A stretch of DNA of 64,000 bases, from the NCBI RefSeq assembly GCF_017305435.1, contig NZ_JAFKIP010000003.1:496001-560000 (forward strand). The letters are read 5' to 3'. This document shows positions 54,163 through 61,838 of the stretch, piece by piece. The stretch comes from Microbacterium sp. (lineage in GTDB: Bacteria > Actinomycetota > Actinomycetes > Actinomycetales > Microbacteriaceae). The notes under the pieces were generated by a model. The model did no database searches. It saw only the letters and a list, made by a program, of their open reading frames with translations, and had not been told where the DNA came from. A program made the position numbers and the translations under genes. Each line of letters begins with the position of its first letter. Position 1 is the stretch's first letter.

Positions 54163-54786
54163 ATGATCGAGACGGAGCCGGCAGAGGCATCCCTGGTCTT
54201 CGGTGAGCAGATCGATCGCGCACGCCTGTTCGCGGCGGCCCTCGGCGAGCATGGCGAGGAGCGCGGGCTCATCGGTCCCCTGGAGCCACCCCGTCTGTGG
54301 ACGCGGCACATCCTCAACTCGGCTATCGCCGCGCCGCTGTTCCCCTCCGGCGGTGTCGTGGGTGACATCGGATCCGGAGCGGGATTGCCGGGTCTCGTGC
54401 TCGCGATCGCGCGGCCCGATGTGCAGTGGGTCCTGGTCGAGCCGATGGAGCGCCGTGTCGCGTGGCTTTCCGAGCAGAAGGAGTCGCTGGGTCTCGACAA
54501 TGTCGAGGTGCTCCGTGCGCGCGGCGAGGACTGGACACGCGGCCCCATTCTGGATGCCGTGACCGCTCGTGCCGTCAGCGCGTTGCGTACGCTCATTCCG
54601 CTGACCGCGCCGCTCCTGCGCCCGGGTGGTGAGTTGATTCTGCTCAAGGGCGCCAACGCGCAGAACGAGATCGACGCCGCCGACAAGGCGATCCGCAAGT
54701 ACAAGCTACGAGACGTTCGCGTCGAGGTCGTCGGTGAGGGTGTCATCTCCGAACCGACCCGTGTGATCCGGGCGACCGCCGGCTGA
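54163..54786 (+). CDS. rsmG: 16S rRNA (guanine-527-N7) methyltransferase RsmG
   Basis: This 207-residue SAM-dependent methyltransferase has the cofactor motif GDIGSGAGLPGLVLAIA, the acidic strand end VEPMERRVAWL and a late DAVTARAVSAL strand. It methylates G527 of 16S rRNA; loss gives low-level streptomycin resistance in many bacteria. A parS site lies between jag and this gene, so ParB binding could affect its expression. Confidence 0.94.
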   Translation: MIETEPAEASLVFGEQIDRARLFAAALGEHGEERGLIGPLEPPRLWTRHILNSAIAAPLFPSGGVVGDIGSGAGLPGLVLAIARPDVQWVLVEPMERRVAWLSEQKESLGLDNVEVLRARGEDWTRGPILDAVTARAVSALRTLIPLTAPLLRPGGELILLKGANAQNEIDAADKAIRKYKLRDVRVEVVGEGVISEPTRVIRATAG

Positions 54787-54812
54787 TCTCCTCCCCCTGT
54801 CTCTCCGGCGTT

Positions 54813-54908
54813 GTGATCTCTATACGCCGCGCTGCGCGCGGCACTCGATCACCGGAGGGGATCCGCCCGGTGGTTGAGTAGCCGCCGACGGCGGCGTATC
54901 GAAACCAC
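54813..54908. repeat. Paired inverted palindrome, unit 1 of the parS array
   Basis: The left half is GTGATCTCTATACGCC, stem, CACTCGATCACCGG; the right half is CGGTGGTTGAGTAG, stem, GTATCGAAACCAC. The left stem is GCCGCGC/GCGCGGC with a TGC loop and the right stem GCCGCC/GGCGGC. parS 2 follows 20 bases later. Confidence 0.8.
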
Positions 54909-54928
54909 TTCTTTTCATCGCGGGAAGT

Positions 54929-54942
54929 GTTTCACGTGAAAC
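54929..54942. other. parS site 2
   Basis: This is a perfect GTTTCACGTGAAAC, 20 bases after repeat unit 1 and followed by a CATCATCGGGAGGGG spacer that recurs after parS 6. Confidence 0.92.
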
Positions 54943-54962
54943 ATCATCGGGAGGGGTCAGCT

Positions 54963-55052
54963 GTGATCTCGATACCCCACGCTGCGCGCGGTACTCGATC
55001 ACCGTGGGTCGGTGGTTGAGTAGGGCGGCGAAGCCGCGCGTATCGTAACCAC
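54963..55052. repeat. Paired inverted palindrome, unit 2 of the parS array
   Basis: Both halves are present (GTGATCTCGATACCCCACG to GGTACTCGATCACCG and GGTGGTTGAGTAG to GTATCGTAACCAC) with a few substitutions, so it is the most diverged complete unit. Confidence 0.8.
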
Positions 55053-55072
55053 TGCCTCTCATAGCTGGGAGT

Positions 55073-55086
55073 GTTTCACGTGAAAC
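55073..55086. other. parS site 3
   Basis: This is a perfect GTTTCACGTGAAAC, 144 bases after parS 2 and 20 bases after repeat unit 2. Confidence 0.92.
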
Positions 55087-55105
55087 ATCACCTAGGTGGT
55101 CATCT

Positions 55106-55195
55106 GTGATCTCGATACGCCGCGCTGCGCGCGGCACTCGATCACCGAGGGTCGGTGGTTGAGTAGCGCGGCGAAGCCGCGCGTATCGAAACCAC
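55106..55195. repeat. Paired inverted palindrome, unit 3 (no parS follows)
   Basis: The left stem is GCCGCGC/GCGCGGC and the right stem GCGCGGC/GCCGCGC. Instead of a parS site, the DNA continues to the GIY-YIG gene at 55289, so the unit is interrupted at this point. Confidence 0.8.
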
Positions 55196-55288
55196 ATCCA
55201 CTCCTCCACATTCGACCAATCGTCGGATCTCTCCACAGATTGATCGGCGTCACCACGGGGCTCTGCCGCCCCCGCGCATCATCGTGGC

Positions 55289-55597
55289 TTGGCATATATG
55301 TACATCCTCGAGTGCGCAGACCACTCCTACTACGTGGGCAGTACGCGCAACCTCGAGCATCGGCTCTGGTTGCACGACATCGGTGAGGGCGCCGAGTACA
55401 CCAAGCGCCGACGACCGCTGGAGCTCGTCTACGTCGAGGAGTTCGCCCAGGTGGCGGATGCACTCGCGCGGGAGAAGCAGGTTCAGGGGTGGAGTCGCGC
55501 CAAGAGACAGGCGCTGATCTCGTATCACGGAGACCAACTGCCGGATCTTTCGCGCAAGCGATTCACCCATGACGATGAGTCGACGGGTGCGTTGTGA
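55289..55597 (+). CDS. GIY-YIG-domain protein inside the parS array
   Basis: This 102-residue single-domain protein begins MAYMYILECADHSYYVGSTRNLEHRL, which carries the GIY-YIG motif as MYIL and YYVGSTRNL with the conserved Arg. A YEE/VYVEEF strand and a Lys/Gln-rich end follow. It resembles the small UPF0213 (YhbQ-like) family, whose role in DNA processing is poorly known. The start is a TTG (55289); ATG 55298 is an alternative. Its TGA stop (55595-55597) lies inside the first bases of repeat unit 4. It may be an insertion into the array or simply an old gene around which repeats grew. Confidence 0.8.
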   Translation: MAYMYILECADHSYYVGSTRNLEHRLWLHDIGEGAEYTKRRRPLELVYVEEFAQVADALAREKQVQGWSRAKRQALISYHGDQLPDLSRKRFTHDDESTGAL

Positions 55598-55683
55598 TCT
55601 CGATACACCGCGCTGCGCGCGGCACTCGATCAACGAACTCCGGTGGTTGAGTAGCGCGGCGCAGCCGCGCGTATCGAAACCAC
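55594..55683. repeat. Paired inverted palindrome, unit 4 of the parS array
   Basis: Both halves are intact with GCCGCGC-type stems on each side. Its first bases (GTGATCTC) include the stop codon of the GIY-YIG gene. parS 4 follows after 20 bases. Confidence 0.8.
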
Positions 55684-55703
55684 AGCCTTTTGCCACGGCA
55701 AGT

Positions 55704-55717
55704 GTTTCACGTGAAAC
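55704..55717. other. parS site 4
   Basis: This is a perfect GTTTCACGTGAAAC, 20 bases after repeat unit 4. Confidence 0.92.
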
Positions 55718-55736
55718 ACCGACTGAAGGGTGCGCC

Positions 55737-55834
55737 GTGATCTCGATATACCGCGCTGCGCGCGGCACTCGATCACCGAGGGGCTCACGCCCGGTGGTTG
55801 AGTAGCGCGGCGCAGCCGCGCGTATCGAAACCAC
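55737..55834. repeat. Paired inverted palindrome, unit 5 of the parS array
   Basis: Both halves are intact; the spacer between them (AGGGGCTCACGCC) is close to that of unit 6, which suggests recent duplication. Confidence 0.8.
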
Positions 55835-55855
55835 AGCCTTCTGCCGCGGGCAATC

Positions 55856-55869
55856 GTTTCACGTGAAAC
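55856..55869. other. parS site 5
   Basis: This is a perfect GTTTCACGTGAAAC, 152 bases after parS 4. Confidence 0.92.
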
Positions 55870-55887
55870 ATGACGGGCGGGTGGGGT

Positions 55888-55984
55888 GTGATCTCGATAC
55901 ACCGCCCTGCGCACGGCACTCGATCACCGAGGGGGCTCGCGCCCGGTGGTTGAGTAGCCGCCGGAGGCGGCGTATCGAAACCAC
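55888..55984. repeat. Paired inverted palindrome, unit 6 of the parS array
   Basis: The left stem is mutated (GCCCTGCGCACGGC) while the right stem is GCCGCC/GGCGGC. The tail spacer CTGCCGCGGGCAA before parS matches unit 5. Confidence 0.8.
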
Positions 55985-56005
55985 AGCGTTCTGCCGCGGG
56001 CAAGC

Positions 56006-56019
56006 GTTTCACGTGAAAC
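56006..56019. other. parS site 6
   Basis: This is a perfect GTTTCACGTGAAAC, 150 bases after parS 5. Confidence 0.92.
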
Positions 56020-56039
56020 ATCGTCGGGAGGGGTGAGGT

Positions 56040-56102
56040 GTGATCTCGATATACCACGCTGCGCGCGGCACTCGATCACCGGAGTCCGGGGCGTGGTTGA
56101 GC
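56040..56102. repeat. Partial palindrome, unit 7 of the parS array
   Basis: The left half is complete (GTGATCTCGATATACCACG to CACTCGATCACCGG) but the right half is reduced to GTGGTTGAGCGGCG, so parS 7 comes early (104 bases after parS 6). Confidence 0.75.
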
Positions 56103-56109
56103 GGCGAGT

Positions 56110-56123
56110 GTTTCACGTGAAAC
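56110..56123. other. parS site 7
   Basis: This is a perfect GTTTCACGTGAAAC, 61 bases before the parA start. ParB spreading from here could repress parAB. Confidence 0.92.
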
Positions 56124-56183
56124 GGGGATGAAGGGGGAGAGGCCTCGACTACAGTGGAATGGTCCCCGAAACGATAGGAGTCC

Positions 56184-57119
56184 GTGGTGCAGGAATCGGA
56201 GAACGCGACCGCTCCCGCACCCTTCTCTATCGATGACAGCCCGATTGCGCGCGAACTCGCGGACCTCACGTCTCGACGCCGGGCACTGGATGCCGTGTCT
56301 CTCGATTTCGAGGGAAAGACGCGCATCCTCACGGTGTCGAACCAGAAGGGCGGGGTGGGCAAGACCACCACAACCGTCAACATCGCCGCGGCGCTGGCCA
56401 CACTCGGAGCACGCGTCCTCGTGATCGACCTCGATCCGCAGGGAAACGCATCGACGGCTCTCGGTGTCCCGCACACGGCCGACATCCCGAGCGTCTACGA
56501 CGTCCTGATCGACGAGTTCCCCCTCGCCGACATCATCCAGACGAGCCCGGAATCCCCGAACCTGCTGTGCGCGCCGAGCACGATCCACCTCGCCGGCGCG
56601 GAGATCGAGCTGGTATCCCAGGTCGCCCGCGAGCACCGGCTGCGCACGGCGCTGGAGGAGTACCTCGCGGCATCCACTGATCGTCTGGACTACGTCCTCA
56701 TCGACTGCCCGCCGTCGCTCGGACTGCTCACGATCAACGCATTCACGGCGGCCGACGAGCTCATGATCCCCATTCAGTGCGAGTACTACGCGCTGGAAGG
56801 CCTCAGCCAGCTCCTCGGGAGCATCCGGATGATTCAGAAGCATCTGAACCCCACGTTGCACCTCTCGACGATCCTTCTCACGATGTATGACGGACGGACG
56901 CGGCTGGCGCAGCAGGTCGCGGAGGAGGTGCGCGCGCACTTCCCGAGCGAGGTGCTGACGACCGTCATCCCGCGTACGGTGCGCGTGTCCGAGGCTCCGA
57001 GCTTCGGGCAGACGGTCATCGCGTACGACCCGCAGTCGGTCGGCGCCGTGTCGTACCGTGAAGCAGCGGTCGAGCTGGTGCAGCGACAGCGAGTCAAGGC
57101 GAACGAGGAAGGCAACTGA
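56184..57119 (+). CDS. parA: Chromosome partitioning ATPase ParA
   Basis: This 311-residue protein has a 45-residue N-terminal extension and then a deviant Walker A, KGGVGKTT (signature K55, catalytic K60), DLDPQGNAS and the Walker B VLIDCPPSLGLL. It binds DNA non-specifically in its ATP form and moves ParB-parS complexes. The GTG start has a TAGGAG site; a TACAGT -10 lies near 56149. It overlaps parB by one base (TGATG). Confidence 0.95.
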   Translation: MVQESENATAPAPFSIDDSPIARELADLTSRRRALDAVSLDFEGKTRILTVSNQKGGVGKTTTTVNIAAALATLGARVLVIDLDPQGNASTALGVPHTADIPSVYDVLIDEFPLADIIQTSPESPNLLCAPSTIHLAGAEIELVSQVAREHRLRTALEEYLAASTDRLDYVLIDCPPSLGLLTINAFTAADELMIPIQCEYYALEGLSQLLGSIRMIQKHLNPTLHLSTILLTMYDGRTRLAQQVAEEVRAHFPSEVLTTVIPRTVRVSEAPSFGQTVIAYDPQSVGAVSYREAAVELVQRQRVKANEEGN

Positions 57120-58195
57120 TGGCGAAGCGCACAGGATTGGGCCGGGGGATCGGTGCCCTCATCCCGACCACCGAGAGCACCGAGTCCCGCCCGGTCGACG
57201 TGTTCTTCCCTGGGGCATCGACCGCAGTGAAAGCGCCCGGAGCGTCGATACCGGCGAAAGATGCCGCGGATGCCGCCGGTGCCGTAAGCCCTTCCGGTAC
57301 CGGAGCGATCGCCGAGGACGCCCCGGTGACGGACGGCGCTCACGCAACGGCCGAGGTCGACGCCGATCTCGTCACGGTCCCGGGCGCGCAGCTCATCGAG
57401 ATCGACCCGAACGAGATCGTGCCGAACCCCCGGCAGCCGCGGACCAACTTCGACGCGGACGACCTCGCTGAGCTGGTGCATAGCGTGCGCGAGTTCGGCG
57501 TCCTGCAGCCCGTCGTCGTGCGTCGCAACGATGAAGGCGCGTACGAGTTGATCATGGGTGAACGCCGCACCCGTGCATCGCGCGAAGCCGGCCTCACCTC
57601 GATCCCCGCGATCGTCCGCGACACCGCGGACGACGATCTGCTGCGCGACGCCCTCCTCGAGAACCTGCACCGCTCGCAGCTCAATCCTCTCGAAGAGGCA
57701 TCCGCCTATCAGCAGCTCCTCGAGGACTTCGGCATCACGCAGGAGCAGCTCGCGACGCGCATCGGCCGCTCACGCCCCCAGATCAGCAACACCATCCGCC
57801 TGCTCAAGCTGCCCGTTCCGGTGCAGCAGCGCGTCGCGGCGGGGGTGCTGAGCGCGGGGCACGCGCGGGCGATCCTCTCGCTCGACAACGTCGAGGCGAT
57901 GCAGCGCCTCTCGGACAAGATTGTCAACGAGGATCTCTCCGTCCGCGCCGCGGAGGCGGCGGCGAAGGGGGTGGATGCCGCGGCGCACCGCACCCCGGCA
58001 CCCAAGGCCGGCGCGCGCCGCGCTCACCTCGACGATGTCGCAGAGCGGCTGGGTGACCGGCTCAACACAAAGGTCAAGATTTCGCTGTCCGCGAGAAAAG
58101 GCCAGGTCATCATTGATTTCGCGACCGTTCAGGATCTCAACCGGATCCTCGCGGAGATCGGCGAGACCGAGTACGGCGCCACTGCGGGAGCGTAG
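57119..58195 (+). CDS. parB: Chromosome partitioning protein ParB
   Basis: This 358-residue CTPase clamp has an acidic and Ala-rich N-terminus. The ParB/Srx domain starts at EIDPNEIVPNPRQPR, with the CTP-binding GERRTRASREAG box. The helix-turn-helix TQEQLATRIGRSRPQISNTIRLL reads parS, and a C-terminal dimer domain ends the protein. Its targets, seven perfect parS sites, lie just upstream. The TAG stop is also the first part of the next promoter's -10 box. Confidence 0.95.
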   Translation: MAKRTGLGRGIGALIPTTESTESRPVDVFFPGASTAVKAPGASIPAKDAADAAGAVSPSGTGAIAEDAPVTDGAHATAEVDADLVTVPGAQLIEIDPNEIVPNPRQPRTNFDADDLAELVHSVREFGVLQPVVVRRNDEGAYELIMGERRTRASREAGLTSIPAIVRDTADDDLLRDALLENLHRSQLNPLEEASAYQQLLEDFGITQEQLATRIGRSRPQISNTIRLLKLPVPVQQRVAAGVLSAGHARAILSLDNVEAMQRLSDKIVNEDLSVRAAEAAAKGVDAAAHRTPAPKAGARRAHLDDVAERLGDRLNTKVKISLSARKGQVIIDFATVQDLNRILAEIGETEYGATAGA

Positions 58196-58198
58196 GCT
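58193..58198 (+). promoter_or_regulatory. -10 box of the gene after parB, overlapping the parB stop
   Basis: TAGGCT starts with the parB TAG codon and ends six bases before the GTG at 58205, giving a leaderless start for the next gene. Confidence 0.5.
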
Positions 58199-58204
58199 GG
58201 ACGG

Positions 58205-58546
58205 GTGACCGACCGCCCACCGCTCCCGCGACGCGCCAGCCTCGAGGTGCTGCGCGCCGAGGCATCCGATGAGCTTTCGGTGCTCATCGAGGAGCGGATC
58301 CGCGACGGTGAGGACCCCTGGGACTTCATGGAGGACCTCCCGTCGGTCGACGAACTGGTCGTCCTCACGCTGCGCGCGGAGAACATCGCCGCCGACGGCG
58401 GCAACCGCCCGACCGTCGCGCGCAACTACCGGGTGCTGCGACAGATCTCGCTCGACTACCCGGCACTCACGCGTGCCGTGTGGCGACTGCTCGGCAGCGA
58501 GCCGCACCGCACGTGGGATGCCTCGGTGCGCGTCGAAGCGTCCTGA
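58205..58546 (+). CDS. Small conserved protein downstream of parB, function unknown
   Basis: This 113-residue acidic helical protein (SLEVLRAEASDELSVLIEERIRDGEDPWDFMEDLPSVDELVVLTLRAENIAADGG) has no recognised domain. The gene probably starts at GTG 58205, and could be expressed both from its own promoter and from parAB. A palindromic repeat and a terminator follow. Confidence 0.65.
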   Translation: MTDRPPLPRRASLEVLRAEASDELSVLIEERIRDGEDPWDFMEDLPSVDELVVLTLRAENIAADGGNRPTVARNYRVLRQISLDYPALTRAVWRLLGSEPHRTWDASVRVEAS

Positions 58547-58547
58547 T

Positions 58548-58590
58548 GTGGTCTCGATACACCGCGCTCCGCGCGGCACTCGACCGCCGG
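58548..58590. repeat. Single palindromic repeat, left-half type
   Basis: GTGGTCTCGATACACC, a GCGCTCCGCGC stem and GGCACTCGACCGCCGG form a diverged left half of the parS-linked family. A broken second copy (GCTGCGCGCGGCATCCGACCACC) follows directly. Confidence 0.65.
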
Positions 58591-58627
58591 CGGGAGCTGC
58601 GCGCGGCATCCGACCACCGAAGTTGCA

Positions 58628-58672
58628 CGACGCTGCGGCGCTCGACCGATGAACGGGAGCGCCGCAGCGTCG
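58628..58672. terminator. 16-bp bidirectional hairpin
   Basis: CGACGCTGCGGCGCTC and GAGCGCCGCAGCGTCG are perfect inverted copies around a 14-base loop. They lie between the parB-downstream gene and the convergent trxA. Confidence 0.8.
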
Positions 58673-58676
58673 GCGA

Positions 58677-59000
58677 TCAGGCGAGGTAGGTGGCGAGGTC
58701 CTGCTCGAGGGCGAACTTCGGCTTCGCGCCGATGATCGTCTTCTCGACCTGGCCCTTGTTGAACACCTTCATCGCGGGGATGGAGGTGATCTGGTACTCC
58801 ATCGCGAGGTTGGGGTTCTCGTCGACGTTGAGCTTCAGGACGGTGATCTTGTCGCCGTTCTCCGTCTGGATCTCGTCGAGGATGGGCCCGACCATGCGGC
58901 ACGGCCCGCACCAGGCGGCCCAGAAGTCGACCAGAACGGGGCCTTCCGCGTCGATGACGTCCTGCTGCCAGGTGCTCTCGCTCGTGGCCTTCGCGGTCAT
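58677..59000 (-). CDS. trxA: Thioredoxin
   Basis: This 107-residue protein has the redox motif WCGPC (C31, C34) and the cis-Pro segment SIPAMKVF. It reduces cytoplasmic disulfides using electrons from the neighbouring thioredoxin reductase. The ATG has an AAGGAGAA site. It lies 89 bases downstream of trxB. Confidence 0.97.
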   Translation of the reverse strand: MTAKATSESTWQQDVIDAEGPVLVDFWAAWCGPCRMVGPILDEIQTENGDKITVLKLNVDENPNLAMEYQITSIPAMKVFNKGQVEKTIIGAKPKFALEQDLATYLA

Positions 59001-59089
59001 GATGTTCTCCTTAGGGGTGGTTCGCTGAACTCAAACGCCGAACGCAGCCGGTTTGTTCCGGGGCCGCGACCGGGGCGCCGGAGGTGGTG

Positions 59090-60094
59090 TCAGGCGGCGT
59101 CCGCCGCGGTGTCGCCGTCGGCATCCGTGAGACCGTCGATCTCCGCGGCATCCCGCTCGGGGAGGCCCGCGTCGCCGCGGGCGGCGAGGTAGTGCTCGAC
59201 GTCGAGTGCCGCGGTGGTGCCGGAGGCCGCGGCGGTGACGGCTTGCCGGTAGGTCGGGTCGACGACGTCGCCCGCGGCGAACACGCCGGCGACGGAGGTG
59301 CGCGACGAGCGCCCGTCGACCCAGACGGTGCCGTGCTCGGTGAGCCGCAGCTGGTCGTGCACGAGATGCGTGCGCGGGTCGTTGCCGATCGCAACGAAAA
59401 CCCCGGTCACGGGCAGTTCTCGCGTCGTTCCGTCGACGGTGTCGCGCAGCAGCAGGCCGGTGACGGCATCGCCGCCGAGCACGTCCTCGACCTCGCTGTT
59501 CCAGACGAACTCGATCTTCTCGTTCGCGAAGGCGCGGTCCTGCATGATCTTCGACGCGCGCAGCTCGTCACGGCGGTGCACGATGTAGACCTTCGAGGCG
59601 AACTTCGTCAGGAACGTCGCCTCCTCCATCGCTGAATCACCTCCGCCGATGACGGCGATCTCCTGCTCGCGGAAGAAGAAGCCGTCGCACGTCGCGCAGT
59701 ACGAGACGCCGTGGCCGGAGAGACGCTGCTCGCCCTCGATGCCGATCTTGCGCGGCGCGGAACCCGTGGCGAACACGACGGACTCCGCCTCGTGGACGGT
59801 GCCGTTGCCGAGCGTGACCTTCTTGACGTCACCCGCCAGATCGAGCTCCACGACGTCCTGATACAGCACTTCGGTGCCGAACTTCTCCGCCTGTTCCTGC
59901 ATCTTGGCCATGAGATCAGGGCCCATGATGCCCTCGGGGAACCCGGGGAAGTTCTCGACCTCGGTCGTGTTCATGAGCTCGCCGCCGGTCTCGACGGAGC
60001 TGGCGACGAGCAGCGGGGAGAGGTTCGCACGCGCCGCGTAGATCGCGGCGGTGAATCCCGCCGGCCCGGAACCGATGATGATGACCTGTCGCAC
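59090..60094 (-). CDS. trxB: Thioredoxin reductase
   Basis: This 334-residue flavoenzyme transfers electrons from NADPH to thioredoxin. The FAD motif GSGPAGFTAAIYAARA is at residues 8-23, the redox pair is C133-A-T-C136, and the NADPH motif is GGGDSAMEEA. I chose GTG 60094 because the FAD strand starts directly after it. The C-terminal 25 residues are acidic and Ala-rich. Confidence 0.95.
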   Translation of the reverse strand: MRQVIIIGSGPAGFTAAIYAARANLSPLLVASSVETGGELMNTTEVENFPGFPEGIMGPDLMAKMQEQAEKFGTEVLYQDVVELDLAGDVKKVTLGNGTVHEAESVVFATGSAPRKIGIEGEQRLSGHGVSYCATCDGFFFREQEIAVIGGGDSAMEEATFLTKFASKVYIVHRRDELRASKIMQDRAFANEKIEFVWNSEVEDVLGGDAVTGLLLRDTVDGTTRELPVTGVFVAIGNDPRTHLVHDQLRLTEHGTVWVDGRSSRTSVAGVFAAGDVVDPTYRQAVTAAASGTTAALDVEHYLAARGDAGLPERDAAEIDGLTDADGDTAADAA

Positions 60095-60221
60095 TGCTCT
60101 GCCTTTCCGAGGCGATTCGGGGCTTTCCGTGCGGCCCGAGGTCGGGCCACGAAACGTAGAACCCATGGTAGCCGCGGGGCATTCCATGACAGGGCGGACG
60201 CTCCGCGTCAACGCCCGCGCG

Positions 60222-61838
60222 TCAACGTCCGAGGATCCGCCGCACGAGCCGCGTCGCGATACCCAGCTCCGGCGCGCGCAGCACGGCGAGGGCGGCGACA
60301 TAGACGACGAGGGATGCCGCGCCGACGATCGCGCCTCCCGCCGCCCCCAGGAACCGGTCGCTCGTCGTCCACCCGCCGGTGCCGCCGAGGAGGAGGAACA
60401 CGGCCCATCCCGCGGCGAACGCGGGTACAGCGGCGATAGCGAAGCGGCCGAGTGCGCGCCACGTGGGACGGAGCGCACTCGTGTCGGTGTGACGCCGCAG
60501 CAGCCGCAGCGCGACCGGAAGCTGCACATACGTCGACAGTGACTGGGTGAGCGCGACGGCCGCGGCGAGGAAGGCGAGCGGCAGGATGCCGAGGTTCACG
60601 GCGATCACCGCGATCACGGCTCCGATGGCGGCGAGGGCGGCCTGGACGAAGGAGAACACGAACGGGGTGCGGGTGTCCTGGAAGGCGAAGAACCCGCGGC
60701 GCAGCACCACCAGCACCCCGAACGGAACGAGCGCGATGAGGTAGGCGCACAGCACCCAGGCCATCGCGATGGCCCCCTCCGAGCTGTTGGTGAAGACGCG
60801 GGTGATCGGGACGGATGCCGCGGCGATGGCGGCCGTGAATCCGAAGGCGAACAGGGCGATCGCCCGGATCGACTCGTCGAGGTTCGGCCCGACGCGGTCG
60901 AACCGTCCGGCGGCGACGTCTTCGGCGAGGCGCGTGAAGTACGTCGTCGAGATCGACATCGCGACGATCGAGTGCGGCAGCATGAAGATGAGCCACGCGT
61001 AGACCATGACCGACACGCTCGCGGTGCCCGAGGCGAGCGTCACGACCTGGCTCTGCACGATGCCGGCGACCTGCCCCACGACGACCGCGAGGAAGGTCCA
61101 CCACGCGAGCGTGCCGATGTGGCGCAATCCGATGCCCCGCCAGCGGAAGTCGGGGCGCACGTGCAGCTTCGTGCGCTTCCAGAAGAACAGCAGCACGACG
61201 GTCTGCAGTGCGATGCCGAGGGTGGCCGTTCCGCCGAGGAGCGCGATCATGCCGGCATCCCAGTCGGACGTCTCGGTGAACGGGCCGCCGAAGACGGCGA
61301 GGAAGACACCGAACCCGGCGATCGAGACGAGGTTGTTGACCGTCGGCGCCCAGCTGTACGGGCCGAAGACCTTGCGCGCGTTCAGCACTTCGCCCAGCAG
61401 CGCGAACAGGCCGTAGAACAGCAGCTGCGGCAGCACCCAGTAGGCGAACGCGACGGCAAGCGCGTGCTGATCCGGCTTCCAGGATGCGGCGTACAGCCAG
61501 ACCAGGACCGGCGCGATGGCCATCATGAGCGCAGTCGCGGCGATGAGGACGACCGCGCCGAGCGTGAGGAGCTTCGACACGTATCGCGATCCGCCGTCGC
61601 TGTGGGCCGCCGCCTTGACGATCTGCGGCACGATGATGCCCGTGATCACGCCCGCGGCGAGCAACTCGTAGACGTTCGTCGGCAGCGTCGCAGCGACGCT
61701 GAACGCGTCGGCGGCGCGACTGCCGTACGAGCCTATGACCGCGACGAGCACGAGCGAGCGGACGAGGCCCGTGATCCGGGAGAAGAGCGTGCCCGCCCCG
61801 ATGATGGCGCTGGCGCGACCGAGGCTAGCCATCGGCAT
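60222..61838 (-). CDS. murJ: Lipid II flippase MurJ (MviN)
   Basis: This 538-residue protein with about 14 membrane helices (starting ASAIIGAGTLFSRITGLVRSLVLVAVIGS) moves lipid II across the membrane. In mycobacteria, MurJ carries a C-terminal pseudokinase that PknB phosphorylates and FhaA binds; this protein has no such domain. The ATG overlaps the DUF6049 stop by 14 bases; ATG 61832 is also possible. Two direct copies of CGCGTCAACG flank its stop (60204-60213, 60218-60227). Confidence 0.92.
   Translation of the reverse strand: MPMASLGRASAIIGAGTLFSRITGLVRSLVLVAVIGSYGSRAADAFSVAATLPTNVYELLAAGVITGIIVPQIVKAAAHSDGGSRYVSKLLTLGAVVLIAATALMMAIAPVLVWLYAASWKPDQHALAVAFAYWVLPQLLFYGLFALLGEVLNARKVFGPYSWAPTVNNLVSIAGFGVFLAVFGGPFTETSDWDAGMIALLGGTATLGIALQTVVLLFFWKRTKLHVRPDFRWRGIGLRHIGTLAWWTFLAVVVGQVAGIVQSQVVTLASGTASVSVMVYAWLIFMLPHSIVAMSISTTYFTRLAEDVAAGRFDRVGPNLDESIRAIALFAFGFTAAIAAASVPITRVFTNSSEGAIAMAWVLCAYLIALVPFGVLVVLRRGFFAFQDTRTPFVFSFVQAALAAIGAVIAVIAVNLGILPLAFLAAAVALTQSLSTYVQLPVALRLLRRHTDTSALRPTWRALGRFAIAAVPAFAAGWAVFLLLGGTGGWTTSDRFLGAAGGAIVGAASLVVYVAALAVLRAPELGIATRLVRRILGR

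Noticed and set aside
54813-56102. Insertion sequence remnants
   Set aside because: There is no transposase frame, no target-site duplication and no long terminal inverted repeat; the units fit REP-type palindromes.
54813-56123. A CRISPR-like look of regularly spaced repeats
   Set aside because: The repeats are palindrome pairs plus parS, spacers are short and similar to each other, and no cas gene is present.
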